DNA of 64,000 bases from Comamonadaceae bacterium (GTDB lineage: Bacteria; Pseudomonadota; Gammaproteobacteria; Burkholderiales; Burkholderiaceae_C), in NCBI GenBank assembly GCA_947373185.1, contig CANBWP010000003.1, positions 1 to 64,000 on the forward strand. The letters run 5' to 3'. The translations under genes and the position numbers were made by a program. The notes under the pieces are model-generated. The model searched no databases. It saw only the letters and a program-made list of their open reading frames with translations, and had not been told where the DNA came from. Below, in pieces: positions 9,079-19,115 of the stretch. Position 1 is the first letter of the stretch. Each line of letters starts with the position of its first letter.

Positions 9079-10788
9079 ATGTTTTTCTCACCCTTTCGCC
9101 CCCAGCTGATCGATGCACTCAAAGGCTACAACCGACAACGCTGTGTGCAGGACATCGCTGCAGGCATCACCGTTGGCGTCGTGGCCTTGCCCTTGGCCAT
9201 GGCTTTTGCCATTGCTTCAGGGCTCAAACCTGAAACTGGCTTGTTCACGGCCATCATTTCGGGGTTTCTGATTTCGGCGCTGGGCGGCAGCAAAGTTCAA
9301 ATTGGAGGCCCTGCGGGCGCCTTCATTGTCATTGTCTATGGCATCTTAGAGCGTTACGGCCCCTCCAACTTGATCATTGCCACGGCAGCATCGGGGGTGC
9401 TTTTGTTCACCATGGGCTTGCTGAAATTGGGCACCCTCATTCGTTTCATCCCGGTGGCCGTGGTCATTGGTTTCACCAACGGCATTGCGGTGCTCATCAT
9501 GCTGTCACAGGCGAAAGATTTTCTAGGCCTCAAAGTGAGTACGATGCCAGCAGATTTTGGGGGTATTTTGCGCGCCCTTCAAGCGGCATGGCCCACGTTG
9601 GACCCGGCGGCCTTTGGCTTGGCTTTGGGTTCTTTGGTCTTGATCGTTGGCTGGCAACGCATCTTTGCGGCCCGTGCTGGCCTGACTGGCACGGCCAAAG
9701 CCTCATACATTCAACGTGTACTGGCATTCATTCCAGGCTCCATCGTGGCCTTGGTTCTGGCAACTTGGCTGGCGCAAAGTATGGCACTGCCTGTAGAAAC
9801 CATTGGCAGCAAGTTTGGCGGCATTCCGTCTGCCTTGCCCAGCTTTGTGTGGCCCGAGTTCAGCGCTTCCACGTTGAGGCATTTGAGCCTGCCCATCTTC
9901 ACCCTGACCTTGCTGGGGGCCATTGAATCTTTGCTGTGCGCCCGCATTGCCGATGGCCTGATCGGTGAGCGCCATAACCCCAACCAAGAACTCATGGCGC
10001 AAGGGGTGGCCAATTTTGTCACGCCCTTTTTTGGCGGGATGCCGGCCACCGGCACCATTGCCCGCACCGTCACCAACATCAAAAGTGGCGGCCGCTCCCC
10101 CATTGCGGGCATGGTCCACGCCCTCACCTTGCTGTTGGTGGTGTGGGTGGCAGCCCCTTTGGCCAACCATGTGCCATTGGCCACGCTGGCGGCCATCTTG
10201 ATGTTTGTTGCCTGGAACATGGGCGAGTGGCGCGCCTTCACCGATTTGAAGCAATTCAGAGCCCCTTACCGAATCACCTTGGTCGCGGTGTTCTTGCTGA
10301 CGGTGATGGTTGATCTGACGGTGGCTGTCGAGTTTGGCTTGATTGCAGCTTGCATCACCTTCATTTACCGAATTTCCAACCTCAGCCGGGTTGAGCGATT
10401 GACGGTTCATGACGCCCCTGCCTTGCAAACGCAAGAAGGCCACATCAGTGGCTATCGTTTTTATGGCGCATTGTTCTTTGGCGCGGTCAAACTGGTTGAA
10501 GCCATTGAAGATGAACTGCCACAACGCGCCCTGGTGTTGGACTTGAAAAATCTGATTTACATCGACTCTTCAGGGGCTGATGCTTTGGTGGCGCTGGCCC
10601 AAGTTTGCCAAAAAAGACAGGTGCATTTGCACATCTGCGGGCTGAACCACCAGCCCTTGGACATTGCCCGCAGAACAGGCTTGTTGGCCCAGTCAGGCCA
10701 GAATGTCTGGCCTGACTGGCAAACAGGCTTGGAAGCTGCACTTTTGTCAGAAAAACCCTGGCGCCACCCCGCTAAAATAAGCCCCTGA
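9079..10788 (+). CDS. SulP-family anion transporter with STAS domain (first copy)
   Basis: An inner-membrane transporter of the SLC26/SulP family, exchanging or importing sulfate, bicarbonate or related anions. The 569-residue protein has the family opening DIAAGITVGVVALPLAMAFA at about 30-50 and 10-12 hydrophobic segments. A C-terminal STAS domain (about 440-560) carries LDLKNLIYIDSSGADAL, with the serine at the usual STAS phosphorylation position. I chose the ATG at 9079; an upstream TTG at 9055 would overlap the previous gene. Substrate cannot be read from sequence. A second, distinct SulP is at 17452-19113. Confidence 0.88.
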   Translation: MFFSPFRPQLIDALKGYNRQRCVQDIAAGITVGVVALPLAMAFAIASGLKPETGLFTAIISGFLISALGGSKVQIGGPAGAFIVIVYGILERYGPSNLIIATAASGVLLFTMGLLKLGTLIRFIPVAVVIGFTNGIAVLIMLSQAKDFLGLKVSTMPADFGGILRALQAAWPTLDPAAFGLALGSLVLIVGWQRIFAARAGLTGTAKASYIQRVLAFIPGSIVALVLATWLAQSMALPVETIGSKFGGIPSALPSFVWPEFSASTLRHLSLPIFTLTLLGAIESLLCARIADGLIGERHNPNQELMAQGVANFVTPFFGGMPATGTIARTVTNIKSGGRSPIAGMVHALTLLLVVWVAAPLANHVPLATLAAILMFVAWNMGEWRAFTDLKQFRAPYRITLVAVFLLTVMVDLTVAVEFGLIAACITFIYRISNLSRVERLTVHDAPALQTQEGHISGYRFYGALFFGAVKLVEAIEDELPQRALVLDLKNLIYIDSSGADALVALAQVCQKRQVHLHICGLNHQPLDIARRTGLLAQSGQNVWPDWQTGLEAALLSEKPWRHPAKISP

Positions 10789-10808
10789 TTCAAAGAAAGC
10801 GCTTTTCC

Positions 10809-11021
10809 ATGTCGCTCCTGCACATTTTTCGTCGTCCCGACTACCGCTCTGACGCCACCCAGTTCATTGACCAGCTCAAGGCGGACCGTCCGCATCTGGA
10901 TGCCGCGCAACAAGTAGCACGCGCGCTCCTGTGGGATGCCTCCGTAGACCGTCATGCCTTGAAAGAATTCAACGCTGGCCGCGTCGCTCAAAAGCCTTAC
11001 GTCTATCAGACCAAAGGCTGA
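10809..11021 (+). CDS. DUF3460 small protein
   Basis: A 70-residue, charged, soluble protein beginning MSLLHIFRRPDYRSDATQFI. It matches my recollection of DUF3460, a small family of Burkholderiales proteins commonly placed next to scpA. No catalytic motif is visible. It lies 20 bp after the SulP gene, and scpA begins 5 bp after its stop, so translation is probably coupled. Function unknown. Confidence 0.8.
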   Translation: MSLLHIFRRPDYRSDATQFIDQLKADRPHLDAAQQVARALLWDASVDRHALKEFNAGRVAQKPYVYQTKG

Positions 11022-11026
11022 GGATT

Positions 11027-11881
11027 TTGGAAAACCCCGCGACGCCCATCGAGGTCTTGCCTGCTGTTGACAGCACGGCGGGTCTACCAGAGGTCATTGA
11101 CCACGTGGCGGTCGCTCGGCTGTATGGCGAGCCTTTGTTTTCAATGCCCAACGACCTCTACATCCCACCGGATGCCTTGGAGGTTTTTCTAGAGGCCTTC
11201 GAAGGTCCTCTGGACTTGTTGTTGTATTTGATTCGCAAGCAAAACTTCAACATTCTCGACATACCCATGGCCGCTGTGACGCGCCAGTACCTGAGCTATG
11301 TCGACGAAATTCGCCAGCACAACTTAGAGTTGGCTGCCGAGTACCTGCTCATGGCCGCCATGCTGATTGAAATCAAATCTCGCATGTTGTTGCCACCCAA
11401 AAAAGTGGCCGAAGGGCAAGAACCCGAAGACCCACGCGCCGAACTGGTCCGCCGCTTGCTCGAATACGAGCAAATGAAAATGGCGTCCATGCAATTGGGC
11501 AATTTGCCGCAGTACGGCCGCGACTTTTTGAAAGCCCAGGTCTACATCGAACAAAGTTTGCAACCCCGCTTCCCCGAAGTGCACTTGGTGGAATTACAAG
11601 AGGCGTGGCGCGATATTTTGAAGCGCGCCAACTTGGTTCAGCATCACAAAATCAGCCGCGAAGAACTCAGTGTGCGTGAGCACATGAGCATTGTGCTCAA
11701 GCACCTTCAGGGCCGTAAATTTGTCGAGTTTGAAAACTTGTTTGACCCCAGCAAAGGCACACCCGTGTTGGTCGTGACTTTCATTGCACTGCTGGAATTG
11801 GCCAAAGAAACACTGATCGAAATCACCCAAGCCGAAGCCTTCGCACCCATCTATGTGCGCTTGGCTTTCACACCCGTTTGA
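11027..11881 (+). CDS. scpA: Segregation and condensation protein ScpA
   Basis: ScpA is the kleisin of the Smc-ScpAB condensin, needed for chromosome compaction and segregation. The kleisin signature LEAFEGPLDLLLYLIRKQNF is clear, followed by DIPMAAVTRQYL and LLMAAMLIEIKSRMLLP. No ATG fits. I propose a TTG start at 11027, just after the DUF3460 stop, with AAAGG 9 nt upstream, giving 284 residues. A later ATG (MPNDLYIPPD) would drop the RLYGEPLFS segment that related proteins keep. Convergent with gpsA. Confidence 0.9.
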   Translation: MENPATPIEVLPAVDSTAGLPEVIDHVAVARLYGEPLFSMPNDLYIPPDALEVFLEAFEGPLDLLLYLIRKQNFNILDIPMAAVTRQYLSYVDEIRQHNLELAAEYLLMAAMLIEIKSRMLLPPKKVAEGQEPEDPRAELVRRLLEYEQMKMASMQLGNLPQYGRDFLKAQVYIEQSLQPRFPEVHLVELQEAWRDILKRANLVQHHKISREELSVREHMSIVLKHLQGRKFVEFENLFDPSKGTPVLVVTFIALLELAKETLIEITQAEAFAPIYVRLAFTPV

Positions 11882-11882
11882 T

Positions 11883-12941
11883 TCAGGGCCCCGAGAACGG
11901 GTGCGAGGTCAGTGGTGCTGAAGTGGCTTCGCCTTTGGCGCCACGCCCCATCAATGTCGCAACCGCTTGTGCGGGCTTCAAGACACCATCGAGCAAGGCC
12001 ACCACCGCTTGTGCAATGGGCATGTCAACGCCCAGTGCCTGCGCACGCTTGACCACGGTGCGTGCACTGTAAACACCTTCGGCCACATGGCCCAATGACT
12101 GCACCGCTTGTTGCAAGTCCATGCCTTGCGCCAGTAACAATCCCACTTTGCGATTGCGACTCAAATCACCGGTGGCGGTTAAGACCAAATCGCCCAAGCC
12201 AGACAGGCCCATGAAGGTTTCTGTTTTGGCGCCCAAAGCCAAACCCAAGCGCGTCATTTCAGACAAACCGCGGGTGATCAATGCGGCGCGGGCATTGAGG
12301 CCCAAGTTCAAGCCATCGCACAAGCCTGTGGCAATGGCCAACACATTTTTAACCGCACCGCCCACTTCCACACCGACGATGTCTTCGTTGGCATACACAC
12401 GCAAACTGGGGCTGTGAAAGGCATCGACCAAAATGTGTCGAACGCGCGCGTTGTCACTGGCCGCCACCAAGGCCGTGGGTTGGGCATTGGCAACTTCCAG
12501 CGCAAAGCTGGGACCACTGAGCGCACCTGACAGCAAATGCGGCGCCACTTGGCGACACACTTCGTGTGGCATGGCACCCGAAGCCACGCCCTCTGAGCCG
12601 GCTTCAAAACCTTTGCACAGCCATGCCACTGGCACCGTGACATCGCGCAATGTTTGCAGCATGCCGCGCAGCGCCGACATGGGCGTTGCCACCACGATCA
12701 AATCGTGCGACTGCGCCCAGGTGGCCAATTCAGAAGGGGCCGTGCTGACACAAGCCAGAGAAGGCGGAAAGACCACGCCTGGCAAGTAACGCGCATTGGC
12801 GCGCTCAGCTTGGAGGATTTGAGCTGCAGCTGCGTCACGGGTCCACAAATGAACCACATGTCCTGCCGCATGGCGACTCGCACTGATGGCCAGTGCCGTA
12901 CCCCAAGCACCTGCCCCGATGACCGCGATCTTCAGGCTCAA
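11883..12941 (-). CDS. gpsA: Glycerol-3-phosphate dehydrogenase [NAD(P)+]
   Basis: Reduces dihydroxyacetone phosphate to sn-glycerol-3-phosphate for phospholipid synthesis. The Rossmann motif [12 protein letters not shown] is at about 7-18, and the conserved lysine region [15 protein letters not shown] is present mid-protein. The 352 residues match the family. The start is TTG (12941), 16 bp after the secB stop with no good Shine-Dalgarno, so it probably depends on translational coupling to secB. It is the last gene of the yibN-grxC-secB-gpsA operon. Confidence 0.95.
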   Translation of the reverse strand: MSLKIAVIGAGAWGTALAISASRHAAGHVVHLWTRDAAAAQILQAERANARYLPGVVFPPSLACVSTAPSELATWAQSHDLIVVATPMSALRGMLQTLRDVTVPVAWLCKGFEAGSEGVASGAMPHEVCRQVAPHLLSGALSGPSFALEVANAQPTALVAASDNARVRHILVDAFHSPSLRVYANEDIVGVEVGGAVKNVLAIATGLCDGLNLGLNARAALITRGLSEMTRLGLALGAKTETFMGLSGLGDLVLTATGDLSRNRKVGLLLAQGMDLQQAVQSLGHVAEGVYSARTVVKRAQALGVDMPIAQAVVALLDGVLKPAQAVATLMGRGAKGEATSAPLTSHPFSGP

Positions 12942-12957
12942 GGGGGACTCTGACAGA

Positions 12958-13419
12958 TTATTGAACAGGCGCAGCGGGCGCAGCTTGTTGCGCCGCTTCT
13001 GCTTGCTGCTGCTCGTACATGGCTTGGAAGTTGATTTCAGCCAAGTGCACGGGCGGGAAGCCTGCGCGTGTCACCAAATCTGCCACGTTGCCACGCAAGT
13101 AGGGGTACACAATTTGAGGACAAGCAATGCCCATGATGGCCCCCATTTGGTCTTCAGGCACATTGCGAATTTCAAAAATACCAGCCTGTTTGCATTCCAC
13201 CAAGAAAACCGTTTTGTCTTCAATTTTGGTGTGCACGGTGGCCGTCACGCAAATTTCGTAAACACCTTCTGCGGCTTGATTGGCTTCGACACCCAACTGA
13301 ATGTCCACAGCAGGTTGTTGTTGCTCCAACAAAATGGCGGGGGAATTGGGTTGCTCCAAAGACGCTTCTTTCAAGTAAACGCGTTGGATTTGGAACACGG
13401 GGGTGCTGGCTTCAGACAT
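12958..13419 (-). CDS. secB: Protein-export chaperone SecB
   Basis: A cytosolic tetrameric chaperone that keeps preproteins unfolded and delivers them to SecA. The 153-residue protein contains [18 protein letters not shown] near the N-terminus and [20 protein letters not shown], both typical of SecB. The C-terminus is rich in Gln and Ala. The ATG is at 13419. It lies between grxC and gpsA on the same strand, the same order as in E. coli. Confidence 0.96.
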   Translation of the reverse strand: MSEASTPVFQIQRVYLKEASLEQPNSPAILLEQQQPAVDIQLGVEANQAAEGVYEICVTATVHTKIEDKTVFLVECKQAGIFEIRNVPEDQMGAIMGIACPQIVYPYLRGNVADLVTRAGFPPVHLAEINFQAMYEQQQAEAAQQAAPAAPVQ

Positions 13420-13513
13420 AAATACTCTTGAGTTGAAAGTGATCTTCCCGTCGGCCGCTTGAATCAGCCCCTGCCGCGGGTTCTGGTGAGATTATCACCG
13501 ATGCACCGTGGGG

Positions 13514-13783
13514 TTAATTGGCGGCGCTGTTTTGCAAGAGGGGCACCAGGCCTCCCTTGGCATCGAGGGCCATCAAATCGTCGCAGCCGCCTACGTGGGT
13601 CTCCCCAATGAAGATTTGCGGCACCGTTCTGCGACCCGTGATTTTCATCATGTGCTCGCGAGCTTCAGGCAATTGGTCAATTCGAATTTCCTCGATGTCC
13701 ACAACACCTTTGGATTTCAAAATTTGCTTTGCGCGGACGCAATAGGGGCACACAGCCGTGGTGTACATCTTCACTTGGGACAT
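13514..13783 (-). CDS. grxC: Glutaredoxin 3
   Basis: A dithiol glutaredoxin for glutathione-dependent disulfide reduction. The 89-residue protein has active site C12-P-Y-C15 ([10 protein letters not shown]), the cis-proline TVPQIFIG and the GGCDDL glutathione-binding segment. The open frame extends 48 codons further upstream, but ATG 13783 (MSQVKMYTT) has a GGAG site and gives the family length. Upstream is a rhodanese gene, downstream secB. Confidence 0.95.
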   Translation of the reverse strand: MSQVKMYTTAVCPYCVRAKQILKSKGVVDIEEIRIDQLPEAREHMMKITGRRTVPQIFIGETHVGGCDDLMALDAKGGLVPLLQNSAAN

Positions 13784-13814
13784 AAGGACTCCGACAAGGG
13801 TGAGGTCAAAAATT

Positions 13815-14222
13815 TCAGGCTTTTTCGACAGGCAAGCTGGCTTCGCGCCAAGCCTTGAGGCCACCGGCCAAAGCCTGGGCACGTTCGTAGCCCAGTTTTT
13901 TCGCTTGTGCCGCAGCCCGGGATGCACGGCCGCCGGACTGGCAGACCAAAATGACCGGAAGGCTCTTGTTTTTCACAACTTGGGCCAATTGCGCTTCCAG
14001 TTGCGCCAAAGGAATATTTTTCGCCCCAGCGGCATGGCCTTGTGCAAATTCTTCAGGCTCGCAGACGTCGATCAAGACCGCTTTTTCTCGGTTGATGAGC
14101 AGCACGGCCTCGGAGGCCGGGACGCCACCAGCGGCGCCCTGCATCAGGCTGGGCCAAAACAAAGCCAAGGCCGAGGCCGCAGCCACCGCAACCAACATCC
14201 AGTTTTCAATCAAAAATTTCAC
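13815..14222 (-). CDS. Membrane-anchored rhodanese-domain protein (YibN-like)
   Basis: A predicted sulfurtransferase or thiol-handling protein. The 135 residues comprise one N-terminal membrane segment (about 8-27) and a single rhodanese domain with active-site loop C94-[27 protein letters not shown] is the usual first rhodanese motif. Its place upstream of grxC-secB-gpsA mirrors yibN in E. coli. It heads the operon and is divergent from gpmA. Confidence 0.88.
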   Translation of the reverse strand: MKFLIENWMLVAVAAASALALFWPSLMQGAAGGVPASEAVLLINREKAVLIDVCEPEEFAQGHAAGAKNIPLAQLEAQLAQVVKNKSLPVILVCQSGGRASRAAAQAKKLGYERAQALAGGLKAWREASLPVEKA

Positions 14223-14333
14223 AAAAAACCCTTAAAAAGTTCATACGCGGCCTATTTTGAGGCTGCGTGCCAGAATCGAATTCTAAAATGCTGGACGTCA
14301 ACCTGTATTTTTAAATTGATTAAACCTTTCACC

Positions 14334-15077
14334 ATGTACAAATTTGTTCTCATTCGCCACGGCGAATCTACTTGGAATCTGGAAAATCGCTTCACTGGCT
14401 GGACCGATGTCGACCTCACCCCGACGGGCATTGAGCAAGCACAGGCGGCTGGCCGACTGCTCAAAGCCGAAGGCTATGAGTTTGACCTGGCCTATACCAG
14501 CGTGCTCAAACGTGCGATTCACACCCTGTGGCACACCTTGGACGCGATGGAACGCCAATGGCTGCCTGTGCACAACAGCTGGCGTTTGAATGAGCGCCAC
14601 TATGGCGCTTTGCAGGGCTTGAACAAAGCAGAAACCGCCAAAAAATTTGGAGACGAACAAGTTTTGGTTTGGCGCCGCAGCTACGACACCCCCCCTCCAG
14701 CCCTCGAAGCACAAGATCCTCGCTGCGAGCGCTCTGACAAGCGTTATGCCAAACTGAGCCCCAGCGATGTGCCCCTCACCGAGTGTCTGAAAGACACGGT
14801 GGCACGCGTCATCCCCTTCTGGACAGATTCCATGGCGCCCGCCATCAAGGCTGGCAAGCAGATTGTGGTGGCCGCACATGGCAACTCCATTCGCGCCCTG
14901 ATCAAGTACCTCGACAACATTTCCGACGATGACATCGTGAACTTGAACATTCCCAATGGCATCCCCTTGGTGTATGAGTTGGACGAGAACCTCAAGCCGC
15001 TCAGGCACTACTACTTGGGCGATGCAGAAGCAGCGGCCAAAGCAGCGGCAGCCGTGGCCAGCCAAGGCAAGGCTTGA
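14334..15077 (+). CDS. gpmA: 2,3-bisphosphoglycerate-dependent phosphoglycerate mutase
   Basis: Interconverts 3- and 2-phosphoglycerate in glycolysis and gluconeogenesis. The 247-residue protein begins [15 protein letters not shown], with the phosphorylated histidine at H9. RRSYDTPPP and [12 protein letters not shown] supply the other active-site residues. The reading frame is open for nearly 600 bp upstream, but that part overlaps the rhodanese gene antisense and has no conserved content. A TAAAAT box at 14284-14289 could be the -10. Confidence 0.96.
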   Translation: MYKFVLIRHGESTWNLENRFTGWTDVDLTPTGIEQAQAAGRLLKAEGYEFDLAYTSVLKRAIHTLWHTLDAMERQWLPVHNSWRLNERHYGALQGLNKAETAKKFGDEQVLVWRRSYDTPPPALEAQDPRCERSDKRYAKLSPSDVPLTECLKDTVARVIPFWTDSMAPAIKAGKQIVVAAHGNSIRALIKYLDNISDDDIVNLNIPNGIPLVYELDENLKPLRHYYLGDAEAAAKAAAAVASQGKA

Positions 15078-15184
15078 TCGCTGATTGAAAAGCTGGCTTT
15101 ACAAAGCCGACACAGCCTGCGTCAGACAGGCTTGTTCGGCTCGGTGTATATTGGCCTCAAAGGAGGCCCTCTGGGTCAAGGCAC

Positions 15185-16633
15185 ATGGGACATAAATTGA
15201 AAATTGTGGGCTGGTTGAGCATTGGCGCTTTAGCGGGTGCACTCACCACCATTTCGCTTCAAACCACCGCCAGGGGCACGTTTGCGCCGCTGCCCTTGGA
15301 AGAATTGCAGCAATTGGCGGCTGTCTTTGGCATGGTCAAGAGTGACTATGTCGAAACCGTCGACGAAAAGAAACTCATTTCAGAAGCCATCTCCGGCATG
15401 GTGTCCAGCCTCGATCCTCACTCGCAATACTTTGACAAGAAAAGTTTCAAAGAATTCAGCGAAGGCACCTCTGGACGATTTGTGGGTGTGGGCATTGAAA
15501 TCACGCAAGAAGAAGGCGTGGTCAAGGTGGTCTCACCCATTGAAGACTCTCCCGCTGATCGTGCGGGTCTCAAGCCCAACGACTTGATCACCAAAATTGA
15601 CGATGTCTTTGTCAAAGGTTTGTCAATGAACGATGCGGTCAAACGCATGCGCGGCGAACCCAACACCAAAGTGGTCCTCACCATCTTCCGCAAGGACGAA
15701 AGCCGGACCTTCACGGTCAACATCGTCCGCGAAGAAATCAAAACGCAATCGGTCAAGGCCAAACTGATTGAGCCAGGATATGGCTGGATCCGGGTGTCTC
15801 AATTCCAAGAGCGAACCGTCGAAGACTTTGCCAAAAAGCTCGAAGAGCTATTGAAGCAAGACCCCAAACTCAAAGGCTTGGTGCTAGACCTGCGCAATGA
15901 TCCCGGTGGCTTGCTCGATGCTGCCGTGGCTTTGTCGGCGGTGTTCTTGCCCGAGAACGTCACGGTGGTGTCCACCAACGGCCAATTGGAAGAGAGTAAG
16001 TTTGTTTACAAGGCCGCACCGCAATTTTGGCGTCGCAGCGCTGAAAGCGACCCCATTCAAAAGTTGACGCAAAACAGCCAAGGTCAATTGAAGAAAATTC
16101 CGTTGGTGGTGTTGGTCAATGAAGGCTCAGCATCGGCAAGCGAAATTGTGGCCGGCGCTTTGCAAGACCACAAACGCGCCACCATCATGGGCAGCCAAAC
16201 CTTTGGCAAAGGCTCGGTCCAAACCGTGCGCCAACTGGGACCGGATACGGCTTTGAAACTCACCACCGCACGTTACTACACGCCCAGTGGTCGCACCATT
16301 CAAGCCAAAGGCATCTTGCCAGACGTGATGCTGGACGAGACCGAAAACGGCAATGTGTTTGCAGCCCTGCGAACCCGCGAAGCCGACTTGGAAAAACACC
16401 TGAGCAATGGTCAGGAAGAAGAAAAGAAAAACGAAGCCCGCCAGAAAGCGCGTGAAGAAGCCCTCAAGCGTTTGGAAGAAGAGGCTAAAAAACCAGAAAC
16501 TGAAAGAAGGCCACCTGAGTTTGGTTCTGCCAAAGATTTCCAACTCAACCAAGCCCTCAATCAACTCAAGGGCCTTCCTGTCAAAGTGAGCACCACTTTG
16601 GCCGAGCGCAAAGAAGAGAAAAAAGACAAGTGA
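15185..16633 (+). CDS. ctpA: C-terminal processing peptidase, S41 family (CtpA/Prc-like)
   Basis: A periplasmic serine protease that trims or degrades proteins from their C-termini. The 482 residues run: N-terminal signal/anchor (about 7-28), PDZ domain (about 90-180, with GVGIEITQEEGVVKVVSPIE), then the S41 catalytic domain. NEGSASASEIVAGAL holds the catalytic serine and TFGKGSVQT the general-base lysine. The last 90 residues are highly charged (Glu/Lys/Arg). GGAGG (15162-15166) is 18 nt from the ATG and lies within a GGCCTC/GAGGCC inverted repeat, so initiation may be weak or structured. Confidence 0.93.
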   Translation: MGHKLKIVGWLSIGALAGALTTISLQTTARGTFAPLPLEELQQLAAVFGMVKSDYVETVDEKKLISEAISGMVSSLDPHSQYFDKKSFKEFSEGTSGRFVGVGIEITQEEGVVKVVSPIEDSPADRAGLKPNDLITKIDDVFVKGLSMNDAVKRMRGEPNTKVVLTIFRKDESRTFTVNIVREEIKTQSVKAKLIEPGYGWIRVSQFQERTVEDFAKKLEELLKQDPKLKGLVLDLRNDPGGLLDAAVALSAVFLPENVTVVSTNGQLEESKFVYKAAPQFWRRSAESDPIQKLTQNSQGQLKKIPLVVLVNEGSASASEIVAGALQDHKRATIMGSQTFGKGSVQTVRQLGPDTALKLTTARYYTPSGRTIQAKGILPDVMLDETENGNVFAALRTREADLEKHLSNGQEEEKKNEARQKAREEALKRLEEEAKKPETERRPPEFGSAKDFQLNQALNQLKGLPVKVSTTLAERKEEKKDK

Positions 16634-16639
16634 TCGCGC

Positions 16640-17407
16640 ATGCGGGACGATCAATTACTGCGCTATTCACGCCACATTCTTTTAGACGAGTGGGGCGTTG
16701 ACGGCCAGGAGCGTGTCTCGCAATCCCACGCGCTGATCATTGGCGCAGGCGGTCTGGGTTCGCCAGCTGCCTTGTACCTTGCCAGCGCAGGCGTGGGCCA
16801 CATCACCCTGATGGATCACGATCAGGTCGATGTGACCAATTTGCAAAGACAAATTGCGCACACCCAAGAGCGCGTCGGCCACGCCAAAGTGGCATCGCTC
16901 AAAGTTGCGATGGCCAACCTCAATCCAGAAGTTCAGGTCACGGCCATTGCGGCCATGGCCGATGCCTCAATGCTTGCACAGCACGTGCCCTTGGCCGATG
17001 TGGTGTTGGACTGCACCGATAACTTTGAAACACGCCACGCCATCAACCTGGCCTGTGTGACCCACCGCAAAGCCTTGGTCTCGGGTTCTGCTTTGCGCTT
17101 GGATGGCCAAGTGGCGGTGTATGACACGCGTCACGAAGCGGCCCCTTGCTATGCGTGCGTCTTCCCTCCCAATCAACACTTTGAAGAAACACGTTGCGCT
17201 ACCATGGGTGTGTTGGCCCCCTTGGTCGGTGTGATTGGCAGCTTGCAAGCCACCGAGGCCCTGAAAATTCTCAGCGGCATGGGCGCCAGCCTGCATGGTC
17301 AGCTCATGTTGTTCAATGCCAAACACATGGAATGGCAAACCATTCAAACTCAACGTCAGGCGCAATGTCCGGTTTGCAGCCCAAGTCGGGCATCGGCATT
17401 GGGCTGA
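16640..17407 (+). CDS. moeB: HesA/MoeB/ThiF family adenylyltransferase
   Basis: Adenylates the C-terminal glycine of a ubiquitin-like sulfur carrier (MoaD or ThiS). The 255-residue protein has the nucleotide-binding GAGGLGSPAALYLASAGVG at about 34-52 and DxxDVTNLQRQ. Two zinc CxxC pairs are present (CYACVFP and CPVCSPS), and a candidate catalytic cysteine in ETRCATMG. It starts 6 bp after ctpA, so they share a transcript. Whether it serves molybdopterin or thiamine synthesis cannot be told here; the molybdenum hydroxylase at 50.6-53.3 kb would need the former. Confidence 0.9.
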   Translation: MRDDQLLRYSRHILLDEWGVDGQERVSQSHALIIGAGGLGSPAALYLASAGVGHITLMDHDQVDVTNLQRQIAHTQERVGHAKVASLKVAMANLNPEVQVTAIAAMADASMLAQHVPLADVVLDCTDNFETRHAINLACVTHRKALVSGSALRLDGQVAVYDTRHEAAPCYACVFPPNQHFEETRCATMGVLAPLVGVIGSLQATEALKILSGMGASLHGQLMLFNAKHMEWQTIQTQRQAQCPVCSPSRASALG

Positions 17408-17451
17408 TGGCCACAGAAGGCATGGGGTTCAATTGACCCTATCATTGCCGC

Positions 17452-19113
17452 ATGAAATCACTCTCCGCCTGGCTGCCATTTCTCAACTGGCCTCGTTTGA
17501 CGCCTGAACTGTTTCGCCAAGAATGCGCGGCCGGCTTTGCGGTCGCATTGCTCACGGTGCCACAGGCTGTGGCGTATGCCGCTTTGGCCGGCATGCCTTT
17601 GGTCACAGGCTTGTATGCCGCATTGCTACCCGCCGTGGTGGGCGTCATGTGGGGTGGCACCCAACGTTTGTCTGTCGGTCCATCGGCACTCACCTGCGTG
17701 TTGATCAGCGCATCCTTGAGCGGCATGGCGGAACCTGGCAGCGCGCAATGGGTCAACTTGGCCATCTGGCTGGCCTTGATGGCGGGTGCGCTTCAGTTGA
17801 CCATGGGCGTCTTGAAAAACGGTTGGCTTCTGAATTTGATCAGCTCGCCTGTCATGATGGGGTTCACCCAAGCGGCGGGCCTGCTGATCATGGCCTCGCA
17901 ATGGCCCGCGCTCACCGGCTGGCAAGGCGGCCCTTCATTTCAATGGGGTGACATGGCTTTTGGCATGGGCAGCTTGGGTTTGTTGTTGATGGCCAAACAC
18001 TGGGTGCCCAAGTGGCCCAGCATCATGTGGGTGGTGGTGGCAACGGGCCTGGTGAGTTTTCTGTTTGACTTTGGTTTACAAGGCGGCGCCGTGATTGGCG
18101 CATTGCCAGCCAACCTGCCGCACCTTGCATGGCCCCAAGCCTTGAATTGGGAGACCATGGCACAACTGGCTGGCCCCGCCGCTTTGATTGCCTTGGTGAG
18201 TTTTTTGGAAACGGCCTCCAGCGCCAAAACCGACAATCAGCGTGAAGGCACTTTGTGGCAAGACAACCAAGACCTGATGGGCCAAGGCTTGGCCAAAATC
18301 GTTTCGGGGCTGTGCGGCAGTTTTGCCACCAGCACTTCTTTTTCCAGGTCAGCCATTGCACTGGCATCAGGCGCACAAACAGGTTGGTCGGTGATCGCCA
18401 GCAGTGCCTTGGTGGGATTGGCTGTGTTTGCAGCACCGGCGCTGTTTCATGTGCCGCGTGCGGTGTTGGCCGCCATCGTGATCTTGGCTGTGTCGGGTTT
18501 GATCAAACCCATGGCTTTTGTCAAACTCTGGAAAATTTCACGCATTGAAGCCATCACAGCCCTGCTCACGTTCGGCATGACCTTGCTGAGTGCACCGCGC
18601 ATCTATTGGGGTGTTTTGGCCGGGGTCTTGGTCGGTTTGAGTCACTTCTTGCACACCCGACTTCACCCTCGCCTCATTGAGGTTGGTTTGCACGAAGATG
18701 GCAGCCTGCGCGACCGACACTTGTGGCACTTGCCGCCCATCACCCCAGATGTCTTTGCCCTGCGCATGGACGCAGAATTAGACTTTGCGGCAGCCAGCAG
18801 TTTTGAAAAGTACATCACCGAGCACTTGCGTCTTGTGCCGCACATTCGGCACGTTTGTTTGTTTGCACAACCTATCAATCGGATCGACGCCACCGGCGTC
18901 GCAACGCTTCAGCAATTGCGCCAGCAACTGGCCCATCGAGGCATGCAATTGCACATCAGTGGCATCAAACTTCCGGTCGAAAAGGCGTTGCGCTTGGCAG
19001 GTGAATTGTCAGACAAGGATGGCGTTCATTTGTACCGAACCGACAGTGAAGCCATCAACGCTTTGCGGGCCTTGCAGACCCTGCCCGATGACATCGCGGG
19101 CATGGCCATTTGA
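17452..19113 (+). CDS. SulP-family anion transporter with STAS domain (second copy)
   Basis: An inner-membrane SLC26-type transporter of 553 residues. The opening ECAAGFAVALLTVPQAVAYA (about 24-43) is the family signature, followed by about ten hydrophobic segments. The C-terminal STAS domain contains RIDATGVATLQQL, where the usual STAS serine is replaced by threonine. It is only distantly similar to the SulP at 9079-10788, so they are probably old paralogs with different substrates. The ATG at 17452 fits. Convergent with the DUF429 gene. Confidence 0.88.
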   Translation: MKSLSAWLPFLNWPRLTPELFRQECAAGFAVALLTVPQAVAYAALAGMPLVTGLYAALLPAVVGVMWGGTQRLSVGPSALTCVLISASLSGMAEPGSAQWVNLAIWLALMAGALQLTMGVLKNGWLLNLISSPVMMGFTQAAGLLIMASQWPALTGWQGGPSFQWGDMAFGMGSLGLLLMAKHWVPKWPSIMWVVVATGLVSFLFDFGLQGGAVIGALPANLPHLAWPQALNWETMAQLAGPAALIALVSFLETASSAKTDNQREGTLWQDNQDLMGQGLAKIVSGLCGSFATSTSFSRSAIALASGAQTGWSVIASSALVGLAVFAAPALFHVPRAVLAAIVILAVSGLIKPMAFVKLWKISRIEAITALLTFGMTLLSAPRIYWGVLAGVLVGLSHFLHTRLHPRLIEVGLHEDGSLRDRHLWHLPPITPDVFALRMDAELDFAAASSFEKYITEHLRLVPHIRHVCLFAQPINRIDATGVATLQQLRQQLAHRGMQLHISGIKLPVEKALRLAGELSDKDGVHLYRTDSEAINALRALQTLPDDIAGMAI

Positions 19114-19115
19114 GT

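Noticed and set aside
9703-10524. A 273-codon minus-strand frame
   Set aside because: Antisense to the SulP gene; Gln/Gly/His-rich shadow with no domain.
13758-14333. N-terminal extension of gpmA in an uninterrupted frame
   Set aside because: It lies antisense to the grxC and rhodanese genes, has no conserved content, and the phosphoglycerate mutase N-terminus starts exactly at 14334.
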